From Streptomyces zagrosensis (GTDB lineage: Bacteria > Actinomycetota > Actinomycetes > Streptomycetales > Streptomycetaceae), in NCBI RefSeq assembly GCF_014203645.1, contig NZ_JACHJL010000005.1:62001-126000 (forward strand): a stretch of DNA of 64,000 nucleotides, read 5' to 3'. Each line of letters starts with the position of its first letter. Positions within the stretch are counted from its first letter, which is position 1. The notes below the pieces were generated by a model. That model saw only the letters and a program-made list of their open reading frames with translations. It was not told the origin of the DNA and did no database searches. The position numbers were made by a program, and so were the translations under genes. Positions 19,176-26,983 of the stretch are shown here, piece after piece.

Positions 19176-20033
19176 GTGAGTGACAACCAAAACCTCCTCG
19201 CGGAGCAGCGGCGCGCCCTGATTCTCGATGAGGTCAGGCGACGCGGAGGTGCGCGAGTCAACGAGCTCACCCGCAAGCTCAAGGTGTCGGACATGACGGT
19301 GCGCCGCGACCTGGATGCGCTGGCCCGGCTCGGCGTGGTGGAAAAGGTGCACGGCGGGGCCGTACCTGTCACCGAGGCGAGCACCCACGAACCGGGGTTC
19401 GAGGCCAAGTCCGGGATGGAGCTGAGCGCGAAGGAGGACATCGCGCGAACGGCCGCCCAACTCGCCACTCCAGGCAGTGCGATTGCGCTCTCCGGCGGGA
19501 CGACGACGTACGCGCTCGCCCAGCAGCTCGTGGAGGTGGCGGGGCTGACCGTGGTGACGAACTCCATGCGGATCGCCGATGTGTTCCACAGCGCACGACG
19601 GGCGGCCGACGCGGCTGCGGAGCACGCCGGGAACCGGGAGCGCCCCGGTGGGGCGGCAACCGTGGTGCTCACCGGCGGGGTGCGTACGCCTTCCGACGCG
19701 CTGGTGGGTCCGGTGGCGGACGCGGCGATCCGTTCACTGCACTTCGATGTGCTCTTCCTCGGGGTGCACGGCGTTTCGGCCGAGGCGGGCCTGTCCACGC
19801 CGAACCTGGCCGAGGCGGAGACCAATCGGCATTTCATACGGTCCGCGCGGCGGGTGGTCGTGGTCGCGGATCACACCAAGTGGGGGAAGGTGGGGCTTAG
19901 TTCATTCGCCTCGCTGGCCGAGGTGGATGTGTTGGTCACGGACGCGGCGCTGTCTCGCGCGGCACGCGAGGAGATGGCGGATGAACTGCGGGAGCTGGTG
20001 GTGGCCGGGGAGCGTGCGGACCCGGCACCGTGA
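19176..20033 (+). CDS. DeoR-family transcriptional regulator
   Basis: Sugar-sensing repressor of 285 residues. The N-terminal winged HTH reads RVNELTRKLKVSDMTVRRDL then DALARLGVVEKVHGGAV, the DeoR signature. The C-terminal effector domain (DeoRC) contains SAIALSGGTTTYALAQQL, LTVVTNSMRIADV, VVLTGGVRTPSDALVGPVAD and VVVVADHTKWGKVG. GTG 19176 is chosen because GAAGGGA lies at good spacing and the family normally begins shortly before NLLAEQRRALILDEV. It is divergent from the membrane hydrolase, so their promoters share about 170 bp. The inducer, probably a sugar phosphate, and its targets are not apparent. Confidence 0.9.
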   Translation: MSDNQNLLAEQRRALILDEVRRRGGARVNELTRKLKVSDMTVRRDLDALARLGVVEKVHGGAVPVTEASTHEPGFEAKSGMELSAKEDIARTAAQLATPGSAIALSGGTTTYALAQQLVEVAGLTVVTNSMRIADVFHSARRAADAAAEHAGNRERPGGAATVVLTGGVRTPSDALVGPVADAAIRSLHFDVLFLGVHGVSAEAGLSTPNLAEAETNRHFIRSARRVVVVADHTKWGKVGLSSFASLAEVDVLVTDAALSRAAREEMADELRELVVAGERADPAP

Positions 20034-20220
20034 ACGCTTTGCAGGCGGGTAGTTGCCTCGATCGGCTACGGCCGGTGCGCTGCGGCGGCTTGGGGCGAGG
20101 TGCTGTGGTCGTACGCGGGTGCCACATCGGTGGTCAGCGGGCCAAGGGTGGAGAACGGCGCCGCCGCACGCGTGGCGGCTTCGGTGGGGGTGCCGGGGCC
20201 GGCGCGGCCCCATGGGGCCG

Positions 20221-21324
20221 TCACCGCCAGACGCCTTCGGCCAAAAAGCGGTTGAGCGTCGTGGCGTACGGCGCGATGTCCAGGCCCTGTTCGGCAAGCC
20301 AGGCGTCCGAGTAGTACGTGTCGAGGTAACGGTCGCCCGGGTCGCACAAGATGGTGACGACGCTTCCGGTGCGGCCCGCGGCCACCATCTCGGCGACGAT
20401 CTTCAGCGCGCTCCACAGCCCGGTGCCGGTGGAGCCGCCCGCCTTGCGGCCGATGGCCGCCTCCAGGGCACGCACGGAGGCGATGCTCGCCGCGTCCGGG
20501 ACCTTCATCATCCGATCGATCGCCCCGGTGACGAAGCTGGGTTCCATGCGCGGGCGGCCGATGCCCTCGATGCGCGAGCCGCGCTCGCTACTCGCGTCCA
20601 CGTCGCCATAGGCCCAGCCGTCGAAGAAGCAGGAGTTCTCCGGGTCAGCGACGCAGACCAGCGTGTCGTACATGCAATAGCGCACGTACCGCCCGATGGT
20701 CGCCGAGGTGCCGCCGGTGCCCGCGGTCGCCACGATCCAGGTGGGCTCGGGGTAGCGCTCCAGCCGAAGCTGCTGGTAGATCGACTCGGCGATGTTGTTG
20801 TTGCCCCGCCAATCGGTGGCCCGCTCGGCGTAGGTGAACTGATCCATGGCATGGCCACCGGTGGCGGCGGCGAGCGCTGCGGACTCGGCGTACATCGTGC
20901 GCGGATCGTCCACGAAGTGGCATTGGCCGCCGTGGAACTCGATCAAACGACACTTCTCGCGGCTGGTCGTTCGGGGCATCACGGCGACGAAGGGCACCCC
21001 GATGAGCCGCGCGAAGTACGCCTCGGAGACGGCAGTGGAGCCGCTGGACGCCTCGATGACGGGCTTGCCGGGGCGAATCCAGCCATTGCACAGCCCGTAG
21101 AGGAAGAGCGAGCGCGCCAGGCGGTGCTTGAGGCTACCGGTGATGTGGGTGGACTCGTCCTTGAGGTAGAGGTCGATGCCCCACTGCTCGGGGAGTGGGA
21201 AGCGCAGCAGATGGGTGTCGGCCGAGCGGTTGGCGTCCGCCTGCACCTTGCGGATCGCCTCGTTCAGCCAGGCCCGGTAGGCCGGGTCGGTGCGGTCCAC
21301 GTCGATCGTCTCGGTGCTGTACAC
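20221..21324 (-). CDS. Cysteine-synthase-like PLP-dependent enzyme
   Basis: Fold-type II PLP enzyme of 367 residues related to O-acetylserine sulfhydrylase and cystathionine beta-synthase. The Schiff-base lysine is in [19 protein letters not shown], the substrate loop is [16 protein letters not shown], and the phosphate-binding glycine loop is [18 protein letters not shown]. It also has [11 protein letters not shown] and [17 protein letters not shown], typical of the longer actinobacterial subgroup. GTG 21324 follows GAGGAG; the frame upstream to 21588 runs antisense to the next gene and is not credible. The likely reaction is beta-replacement or elimination at a cysteine/serine derivative; the exact substrate is not known. 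Confidence 0.87.
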   Translation of the reverse strand: MYSTETIDVDRTDPAYRAWLNEAIRKVQADANRSADTHLLRFPLPEQWGIDLYLKDESTHITGSLKHRLARSLFLYGLCNGWIRPGKPVIEASSGSTAVSEAYFARLIGVPFVAVMPRTTSREKCRLIEFHGGQCHFVDDPRTMYAESAALAAATGGHAMDQFTYAERATDWRGNNNIAESIYQQLRLERYPEPTWIVATAGTGGTSATIGRYVRYCMYDTLVCVADPENSCFFDGWAYGDVDASSERGSRIEGIGRPRMEPSFVTGAIDRMMKVPDAASIASVRALEAAIGRKAGGSTGTGLWSALKIVAEMVAAGRTGSVVTILCDPGDRYLDTYYSDAWLAEQGLDIAPYATTLNRFLAEGVWR

Positions 21325-21502
21325 GCCACTCCTCGCACTGTTCCTTGGGACCGGCAGCGGACCTGACCCATTCTGATCATAAATGGGCACTGGTGCCCGG
21401 CTCTCGCGGCAGGCAAACTGCCTCATGGGAGTACGGTGACGGCTAGGCCGAAGACCGGGTGCGCAGCGGGCGCAGTCGCCCACACATAGGGAGGCGTGGA
21501 TC

Positions 21503-21829
21503 GTGGCGGAAGCCGAGTTCAATGCGACCGGGGTACGAATCGAACGCTTTCTGCGGTCGGTCACCCGCGCCGGACAGGTGCTGATCAAGGACGGCAGGCT
21601 GGAGTTGTTGACCAGTTACGGCCGTGAGATCGACAGCGCCCCACTGCGGTCGGTGCAAGCGAGCAAGCCATGGTTCGCGGCCCGGGACCGGGCACACGCC
21701 ACCGTGAACGGCACCCGCTATTTGCTGACCCTCGGGCAGCGCGAGGCGGGGACCACGGATGGCTCTAACGCCGCACGGCGGTTTTTGGATGTGGTGCGTT
21801 CCGCACAGGGGCAGCCCGGCACGGGCTGA
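21503..21829 (+). CDS. Small conserved hypothetical protein
   Basis: Protein of 108 residues with no membrane helix or signal. An N-terminal amphipathic segment ([20 protein letters not shown]) is followed by short beta-like stretches and [23 protein letters not shown] 21503 is preceded by GGGAGG. The composition and codon use match coding sequence, and proteins of this type are common in Streptomyces, but no function was recognised. It lies upstream of the RsbW-like gene in the same direction, separated by 183 bp. Confidence 0.65.
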   Translation: MAEAEFNATGVRIERFLRSVTRAGQVLIKDGRLELLTSYGREIDSAPLRSVQASKPWFAARDRAHATVNGTRYLLTLGQREAGTTDGSNAARRFLDVVRSAQGQPGTG

Positions 21830-22012
21830 CGCGCGAGTTGCGCAAGCGGGCGGATGACGTGACCCTGAGACGAGTATCAGTGTCACCGAGAGTTCACCAG
21901 TGGTAACGCTGAGAACCAGCACACTGGTCGTGCGCGGCGGTCACCTTCGGCGCGCCCCCTCTTCGCCCGCACCTGACGCAGGCTAGCCCTACTTCCTCAG
22001 GGAGCCGCAGCC

Positions 22013-22558
22013 GTGATCAGCAGCACAAACCGGCATTGCACCGTAGAGCTCCAGGCTCTCCCGGAGCGGATCGGCCAGGTCCGCAGAATCGTATCGGCGC
22101 AGTTGCGCTACTGGCATTTGGACCAACTCATCGAGCCGGCCACGCTCGGCGTCTCCGAGTTGCTGACGAACGTGTATGTGCACGCCGAGCCCGACAAGCG
22201 CTGCACCGTGGACATCGTCTGGGTGCTCAATCAGCTCACCATCTCCGTCCGCGACGGCGATCCGCGGGAGCCCACTGCGTCGCAGGCCGACCCGTTCGGC
22301 ACCCATGGGCGCGGGCTCGCCCTGATCGCGGCCGTCAGCGCGAGCTGGGGCGTGCGCACGGACGACGGCGGCAAGACCGTGTGGTTCGCGCTGCCCGCGC
22401 GGCAGACGGCCACCCGATCGATGCAACGCCTCCCCTACGAACCGTCGCTCCCCGTGGCCGAGCCCGCCCGCGGCACACCACTCCCCGCGGTCGAACCCGT
22501 CCTGCGCGGGATGCCGCTGATCGAGCGCCATGCCGTCAAGGCCACGGCGGCCCACTGA
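22013..22558 (+). CDS. RsbW-like ATP-binding regulator
   Basis: GHKL-fold ATPase of 181 residues, the class of short anti-sigma or kinase-like proteins abundant in Streptomyces. Motifs: LGVSELLTNVYVHAEPDKRC (N box), LTISVRDGDPREPT (G1, with DGDP rather than DSGPG) and HGRGLALIAAVSASWGVR (G2), ending TVWFALPAR. About 50 Pro-rich residues follow the domain. The G1 box is atypical but common in this subgroup. GTG 22013 is the first plausible start. No sigma factor or antagonist is adjacent. Confidence 0.87.
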   Translation: MISSTNRHCTVELQALPERIGQVRRIVSAQLRYWHLDQLIEPATLGVSELLTNVYVHAEPDKRCTVDIVWVLNQLTISVRDGDPREPTASQADPFGTHGRGLALIAAVSASWGVRTDDGGKTVWFALPARQTATRSMQRLPYEPSLPVAEPARGTPLPAVEPVLRGMPLIERHAVKATAAH

Positions 22559-22580
22559 CCACGGCTTCGCCGGCGCTACC

Positions 22581-22634
22581 GGCACGGCTGGGATTGCCGG
22601 CACGGCTGGGATTGCCGGCACGGCTGGGATTGCC
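22581..22634. repeat. Three perfect 18-bp tandem repeats
   Basis: Unit GGCACGGCTGGGATTGCC occurs three times in a row just after the ATPase stop codon. Each unit is partly self-complementary at its ends (GGCA/TGCC), so a stem-loop is possible. It lies between convergent genes and could slow or stop transcription, but a simple slippage tract fits equally well. Confidence 0.7.
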
Positions 22635-22692
22635 GGTGGGCAGGAGGCGCAGCCCCCTGCCCACCGGCTCGGCGCGGCCCCAGGCGCGGCGC

Positions 22693-22722
22693 GGACCGGA
22701 CCGGACCGGACCGGACCGGACC
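22693..22722. repeat. Six copies of the pentanucleotide GGACC
   Basis: A 30-base microsatellite of perfect GGACC units lies between the convergent ATPase and permease genes. Pentamer tracts of this kind vary in copy number among strains. No coding role is apparent because neither flanking gene extends into it. Confidence 0.75.
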
Positions 22723-22770
22723 GGGACGCTGCCGCTCAGGTTCGTGCAGCGTCGCGAGCCGGGGCCTGGG

Positions 22771-25338
22771 TCACTCGGTGGCGATGGCGCGCAGCACGTC
22801 CAGGCGCGCGGCCCTGCGCGCGGGTCGCCAGGCCGCCAGCGCACCGGCCGCCACGCCCACCAGGCCCACGACGGCCAGTTGCTGCGGCGGCAGGGCGAAG
22901 GCGCCATCGCCCGAGTTCACCGCGGCCTTGACCAGCGCCCAGCCCAGGAAGCCGCCGAGGCCGAGCCCGCCGAGCGTGCCGAACGCGGCGACGAGCACCG
23001 ACTCCCAGCGGACCATCGCGCGCAATTGGGCCTGGGTCTGGCCGACCGCGCGCAGCAGGCCGAGTTCGCGGGTGCGCTCGTGCACGGCCAGGGTGAGCGT
23101 GTTGGCTATGCCGAGCAGCGCGATCAGCACGGCGAGGGCGAGCAGCGCGTAGACGAGGGTGAGCATCATGTCGATGCCGCCCGCCGATGACTCCGCCCAC
23201 TCGTCCCGGGTCTGTACCTCCGGGTTGCCCCAGTTCATGGCGACCTTCTCTACGGCCTCCTTGCCATCGGACGCCGCCTCATCGTCCTTGAAGGAGACAG
23301 CGACCAGGCTGTCGGCGTCCTGTGCCCGGTGCGGGGCCCAGGCCTCGCGGGTGATGATGTACTCGCCTGCCAGGTCCTTCTCCTCGTACACCGCGCGCAC
23401 CGTGAACGACTGCCGCTGACCATCGGTGAAGGTGAGTTGGGTGGTGCTGCCGAGGCGCCAGTGGTGCTTGGCGGCCTCGCTTGCGGAGACGGCGATGCCG
23501 CTCTTGCCAAGGCCGGTGAAGTTGCCTTCCACGTCGCCGAGGTTCAGCACGCCCGACAGCGCGGCCGGGTCGGTGACGGTCAACTGGCGTCCGCTGCCAT
23601 CGACCTTGGCGACGCCGCGGCCGAGGCCGAGCGCGGTGTCCACCTGCGGCAGCTTGTCCAGCGCGGGGGCGAGGCCGGGGCTGAGCCCGGAGCCGCCACC
23701 GCCGAACGCCGGGACACTGACCGCGACATCGCCCGCGAAGGTCCGCGAGACGGTCTCGTTCATCGTCGCCTTCAACGATGCGGCGAAGACGGTGAACAGT
23801 GACACCACGCTCACGCCGATCATCAGCGCCGTCGCGGTCGCGGCCGTCCGCTTGGGGCTGCGCAGCGCGTTGCGCCCGGCGAGCGCGCCGGTCACCCCGC
23901 GCAGTGAGCCGAGCGGCCCGCTCAGGGCGCGTACCGCGAGCGAGGAAGCCACCGGGCCCACCACCACGAAGGCGGCCAGCGTGAGGACCGAGCCGATGGC
24001 GGTCAGCATGACCGAGGGGGTATCGGCCAGCACCCCGAGCACGGTGACGCCGACTCCCACGGCTCCGAGGACCGCGCCGGTCAGCGTCCTGGCGCGGGAG
24101 GCACCGGAGTGGTCCACGGCCGTTTCGCGGAGCGCGGCCAGCGGTGCGGTGCGCCCGGCGCGCAGTGCGGGCGCCAGCGCGGAGCCCATGCACACCACAA
24201 CGCCCACGACCAGCGGCAACAGCAGCGACAGCGCGCTGATCACCAGGTCACCTTCGGGGAAGGGGAAGCCGACTGCCCGGAAGAGGGCCTGGAGCCCGGC
24301 CGCCAGGCCGATGCCGCCGAGCAGCCCCGCGAGCGAGGCGGCGACGCCGACCACCGCTGCCTCCGTCAGCGCCCCGGCCATCACCTGGCGGCGGGCGGCG
24401 CCGAGGGCGCGTAGCAGCGCGTTCTCACGGGTGCGCTGGGCGACCACGATGGCGAAGGTGTTGTGGATGCTGAACGTGGCCACCAGGAGCGCGACGCCGG
24501 CGAAGACCAGCAGCAGCGCGGTGAACATGGTCAGGAAGGCACCGGAGATCTGGTCCAGGTTTTCCTCGGCCGACTCCTGCCCCGTGATCGCCTCGATGCC
24601 GCCTGGCAGCACCGGCTCCAGTCGCTTGACCAGTTCGTCCTGGCTGACGTCGGGGCCTGCGCGGACCTGGATGCTAGCGGCCTGGCCCGGCTTCGCGGTC
24701 AGATACCGCTCGGCGTCCTCCTGGGTCAGGCCGGTGAAGGTGACCTGGCCCATGCCGTCCTCGCCGCCGAAGGTGGCGATGCCGACGATTTTGATCTTGA
24801 CGGGTTGCGGGGTACGCAGCACGGTGCTGTCGCCGATGTCCAGGTCGCCGGTCTTGGCGGCGCCCCGGTTGATGACGGCTTCGCCCGGGGCCCGAGGGGC
24901 GCGGCCGTCGGCGAGTTGGTAGGCGCCCAGTTCCTCGTCGGTGATCCAGTTGCCGGCGAGGGTGGGCGGGCCCTGGCCGCCGACCGCGTCGCCGTCCTTG
25001 CCGACGAGTTGGCCGGCGCCCTGGATGCTGGGTTCGGCCGCGGCGACGCCGTCCACGCGCTTGAGGTCGCGGGCCAGGGAGGTGGCGACCGGCTCCCTGC
25101 TGCCGGCGCCGTCGTCGGGCGTGGTGATGGCGTCGGCGCTGCGTACGACGGCGTCGGTGCCGCTGGTCGCGTTGCCGAACATGGTGTCGAAACTGGCCCG
25201 CAGGGTGTCCCCCATGACCAGGGTGCCGCCGAGGAAGGCCACGCCGAGCAGCACGGCGAAGAACGTTCCCACAAAGCGCCGCTTGTGGGCGCGCAGCGAT
25301 GCCAGGCTGATCCGCGCAGCGGCGCGGTTGCCGCTCAT
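22771..25338 (-). CDS. FtsX-like ABC transporter permease
   Basis: Membrane subunit of 855 residues with the double-FtsX layout: an N-terminal helix (RRFVGTFFAVLLGVAFLGGT), a large extracellular region about residues 45-245, three central helices (FAGVALLVATFSIHN..., then a second group), a second extracellular region rich in Gly/Ser/Lys, and three C-terminal helices with LVYALLALAVLIALLGIANT, VHERTRELGLLRAVGQTQAQ and the final AAGALAAWRPARRAARLDVL. ATG 25338 overlaps the ATPase stop codon by four bases (ATGA). This is a MacB/LolCDE-type family; it may export lipids, peptides or drugs or act as a mechanotransmitter. The substrate is not known. Confidence 0.92.
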   Translation of the reverse strand: MSGNRAAARISLASLRAHKRRFVGTFFAVLLGVAFLGGTLVMGDTLRASFDTMFGNATSGTDAVVRSADAITTPDDGAGSREPVATSLARDLKRVDGVAAAEPSIQGAGQLVGKDGDAVGGQGPPTLAGNWITDEELGAYQLADGRAPRAPGEAVINRGAAKTGDLDIGDSTVLRTPQPVKIKIVGIATFGGEDGMGQVTFTGLTQEDAERYLTAKPGQAASIQVRAGPDVSQDELVKRLEPVLPGGIEAITGQESAEENLDQISGAFLTMFTALLLVFAGVALLVATFSIHNTFAIVVAQRTRENALLRALGAARRQVMAGALTEAAVVGVAASLAGLLGGIGLAAGLQALFRAVGFPFPEGDLVISALSLLLPLVVGVVVCMGSALAPALRAGRTAPLAALRETAVDHSGASRARTLTGAVLGAVGVGVTVLGVLADTPSVMLTAIGSVLTLAAFVVVGPVASSLAVRALSGPLGSLRGVTGALAGRNALRSPKRTAATATALMIGVSVVSLFTVFAASLKATMNETVSRTFAGDVAVSVPAFGGGGSGLSPGLAPALDKLPQVDTALGLGRGVAKVDGSGRQLTVTDPAALSGVLNLGDVEGNFTGLGKSGIAVSASEAAKHHWRLGSTTQLTFTDGQRQSFTVRAVYEEKDLAGEYIITREAWAPHRAQDADSLVAVSFKDDEAASDGKEAVEKVAMNWGNPEVQTRDEWAESSAGGIDMMLTLVYALLALAVLIALLGIANTLTLAVHERTRELGLLRAVGQTQAQLRAMVRWESVLVAAFGTLGGLGLGGFLGWALVKAAVNSGDGAFALPPQQLAVVGLVGVAAGALAAWRPARRAARLDVLRAIATE

Positions 25339-26144
25339 GACGCCACCGCGCGGGCGGCTTCGGTGCTGCGGTCGAACGCCTTGAGGCGGTCCAGTACGCG
25401 TTCCGCGGTCGGGTTGGGCATGCGGTCTACGAGGCGGCCATCGGCCAGCATGATCACCTCGTCGGCGTGCGCGGCGGCGACCGGGTCGTGGGTGACCATG
25501 ACCACGGTACGAGCCATGGTGCGTACGGCCCGACCGAGCAGTCCAAGGACCTCCTCGCCCGAGCGGGAGTCGAGGTTGCCGGTCGGCTCGTCGGCGAAGA
25601 CCACGTCCGGGCGGCTGGCCAGCGCGCGGGCCACCGCGACCCGCTGCTGTTGGCCGCCGGACAGTTCGCTGGGTCGGTGGCGCAGTCGGCCGCCGAGGCC
25701 GACCACATCGATCAGGCTCTCCAGCCAGTCCGGGTCCGCCCGCTGGCCTGCCAGGTCCAGCGGGAGGCTGATGTTTTCGGCGACCGTCAGGGTCGGGAGC
25801 AGGTTGAATGCCTGAAAGACGAAGCCGACCCGCTCCCTGCGCAGCAGCGTCAGGCGGCGGTCGTCCAGCGCGCTCAGCTCGGTGTCCGCGATGAACGCGG
25901 AGCCCGAGGTGAGGGTGTCGAGCCCGGCTGCGCAGTGCATCAGGGTGGACTTGCCGGAACCAGAGGGGCCCATGATCGCGGTGAACTGCCCGACGGGGAA
26001 CCCCACGCTCACCCCGTCCAGCGCCCGGACCTCGGTGGCGCCGGCCCCGTAGACCTTGACGGCGTCCACCACCTGAGCGGCGTAATTGGTGCCATCGGGG
26101 ACGGTGTGCGCTGTGCTGCCCGCGGGCGTGGGGAGCGTGGTCAT
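25335..26144 (-). CDS. ABC transporter ATP-binding protein (LolD/MacB type)
   Basis: ATPase of 269 residues that powers the FtsX-like permease encoded next to it. Walker A GPSGSGKST, Q-loop VFQAFNLLP, signature LSGGQQQRVAVARAL, Walker B VVFADEPTG and the switch histidine in VVMVTHDP are all intact. ATG 26144 overlaps the SHOCT gene stop codon by four bases, and its own stop overlaps the permease start. The three genes therefore form a tightly coupled operon running leftward. Confidence 0.95.
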   Translation of the reverse strand: MTTLPTPAGSTAHTVPDGTNYAAQVVDAVKVYGAGATEVRALDGVSVGFPVGQFTAIMGPSGSGKSTLMHCAAGLDTLTSGSAFIADTELSALDDRRLTLLRRERVGFVFQAFNLLPTLTVAENISLPLDLAGQRADPDWLESLIDVVGLGGRLRHRPSELSGGQQQRVAVARALASRPDVVFADEPTGNLDSRSGEEVLGLLGRAVRTMARTVVMVTHDPVAAAHADEVIMLADGRLVDRMPNPTAERVLDRLKAFDRSTEAARAVAS

Positions 26145-26440
26145 GAGGCACCGCCCTTGGCGCCGCGGCCGAACTCCTCGTCCAGTACGGACAGTCGCCG
26201 CCAGTATTCGTCCTCGTCGATATCCCCGGAGGCGAACCTGCCCCCGAGGATGGTCAGGGGCGAGTGCGCCCCGTGCGGCCACGGCGGCAGCGACCGCGCC
26301 CGCTGGCTCCGGCCGCGCCACACGGTGCGCCGCAACACGGTGATGCCACCCCCGATGACCAGGGCCCAGATAAGAGGAAAGAGCAGAATCCAGGGTCCTG
26401 GACCCCCGCCGTCGCCCCAGGCATGCGCGAGAGTGTTCAT
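26141..26440 (-). CDS. SHOCT-domain small membrane protein
   Basis: Protein of 99 residues. A single helix (PWILLFPLIWALVIGGGITV) is followed by a basic stretch and a C-terminal SHOCT motif: PLTILGGRFASGDIDEDEYW then RRLSVLDEEF. SHOCT motifs are short helical pairs found at protein ends, thought to mediate oligomerisation. The stop overlaps the ABC ATPase start (ATGA), placing it first in the operon and suggesting a regulatory or assembly role for the transporter. ATG 26440 is preceded by GAGGAG. Confidence 0.85.
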   Translation of the reverse strand: MNTLAHAWGDGGGPGPWILLFPLIWALVIGGGITVLRRTVWRGRSQRARSLPPWPHGAHSPLTILGGRFASGDIDEDEYWRRLSVLDEEFGRGAKGGAS

Positions 26441-26654
26441 CGTGACCGGACTCCTCGGTTAGGGCTCGTGCTGTCCCTACCGAGCGTGGTCTGTGGCGGC
26501 TGCCCGGTCGTCGTACGACCAGCGGCAACTCGCGTACCCCACGGGGAGTAGCAACGGTCGCCGGGCGTACCTCCCTGGGCGATCGCGTGCCAAGGCAACT
26601 GCCGCAACTGGCGCGCGTTGTACGGTGAGGCCTTGGCTTGAGAGGAGCGGCGGT

Positions 26655-26960
26655 ATGGGGTCGGAGATCGGGCTTGCGCGGGCGATTCGCGGCCTGCGGG
26701 CGGAGTTGGCGGAGGCGATGGCTGACGGCGAGGACGAGGCGATCAAGTTCCGTATCGAGTCCATCAGTCTCGATCTCCAAGTAGCCGTGGAGAACGCCCA
26801 CGAGGGACATGCGGGGCTCAAGTTCTGGGTCGTCTCGGCCGATGCCGGCGCCTCCACCGCCTCCACCGCGACGCACTCCCTCTCCTTGCAGCTCGCCGCC
26901 GAAACGGCCGCGGGTGATCAGGTACGGATCGCCTCCCGGCCCGAACGGCGGCCGGACTGA
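26655..26960 (+). CDS. Trypco2 family protein (trypsin co-occurring domain 2)
   Basis: Small cytoplasmic protein of 101 residues. The helical N-terminal half (LARAIRGLRAELAEAMADGE; IKFRIESISLDLQVAVENA) and the strand-rich segment GLKFWVVSADAGAS, then HSLSLQL, match the trypco2 family described by Aravind and colleagues as a companion of trypsin-STAND conflict proteins. GAGAGGAG precedes ATG 26655. The gene ends 23 bp before the trypsin-STAND gene on the same strand, so the two are almost certainly co-transcribed. It is thought to be a binding adaptor or sensor that controls the protease partner; this is inferred from gene association, not shown here. Confidence 0.88.
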   Translation: MGSEIGLARAIRGLRAELAEAMADGEDEAIKFRIESISLDLQVAVENAHEGHAGLKFWVVSADAGASTASTATHSLSLQLAAETAAGDQVRIASRPERRPD

Positions 26961-26983
26961 CGGCGCCCAGGGAGGACAACAGC

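Noticed and set aside
19004..19837. N-terminal extension of the membrane hydrolase beyond 19003
   Set aside because: It runs antisense through the DeoR gene, which has strong family motifs; the extension residues are Ser/Arg-rich and non-coding in type.
22581..22722. Repeat tracts considered as a CRISPR array
   Set aside because: Units are head-to-tail without spacers of regular length and no cas genes lie nearby.
25339..26151. Upstream part of the long minus-strand frame before the permease
   Set aside because: This stretch is in another frame of the ABC ATPase gene; the true permease start is ATG 25338.
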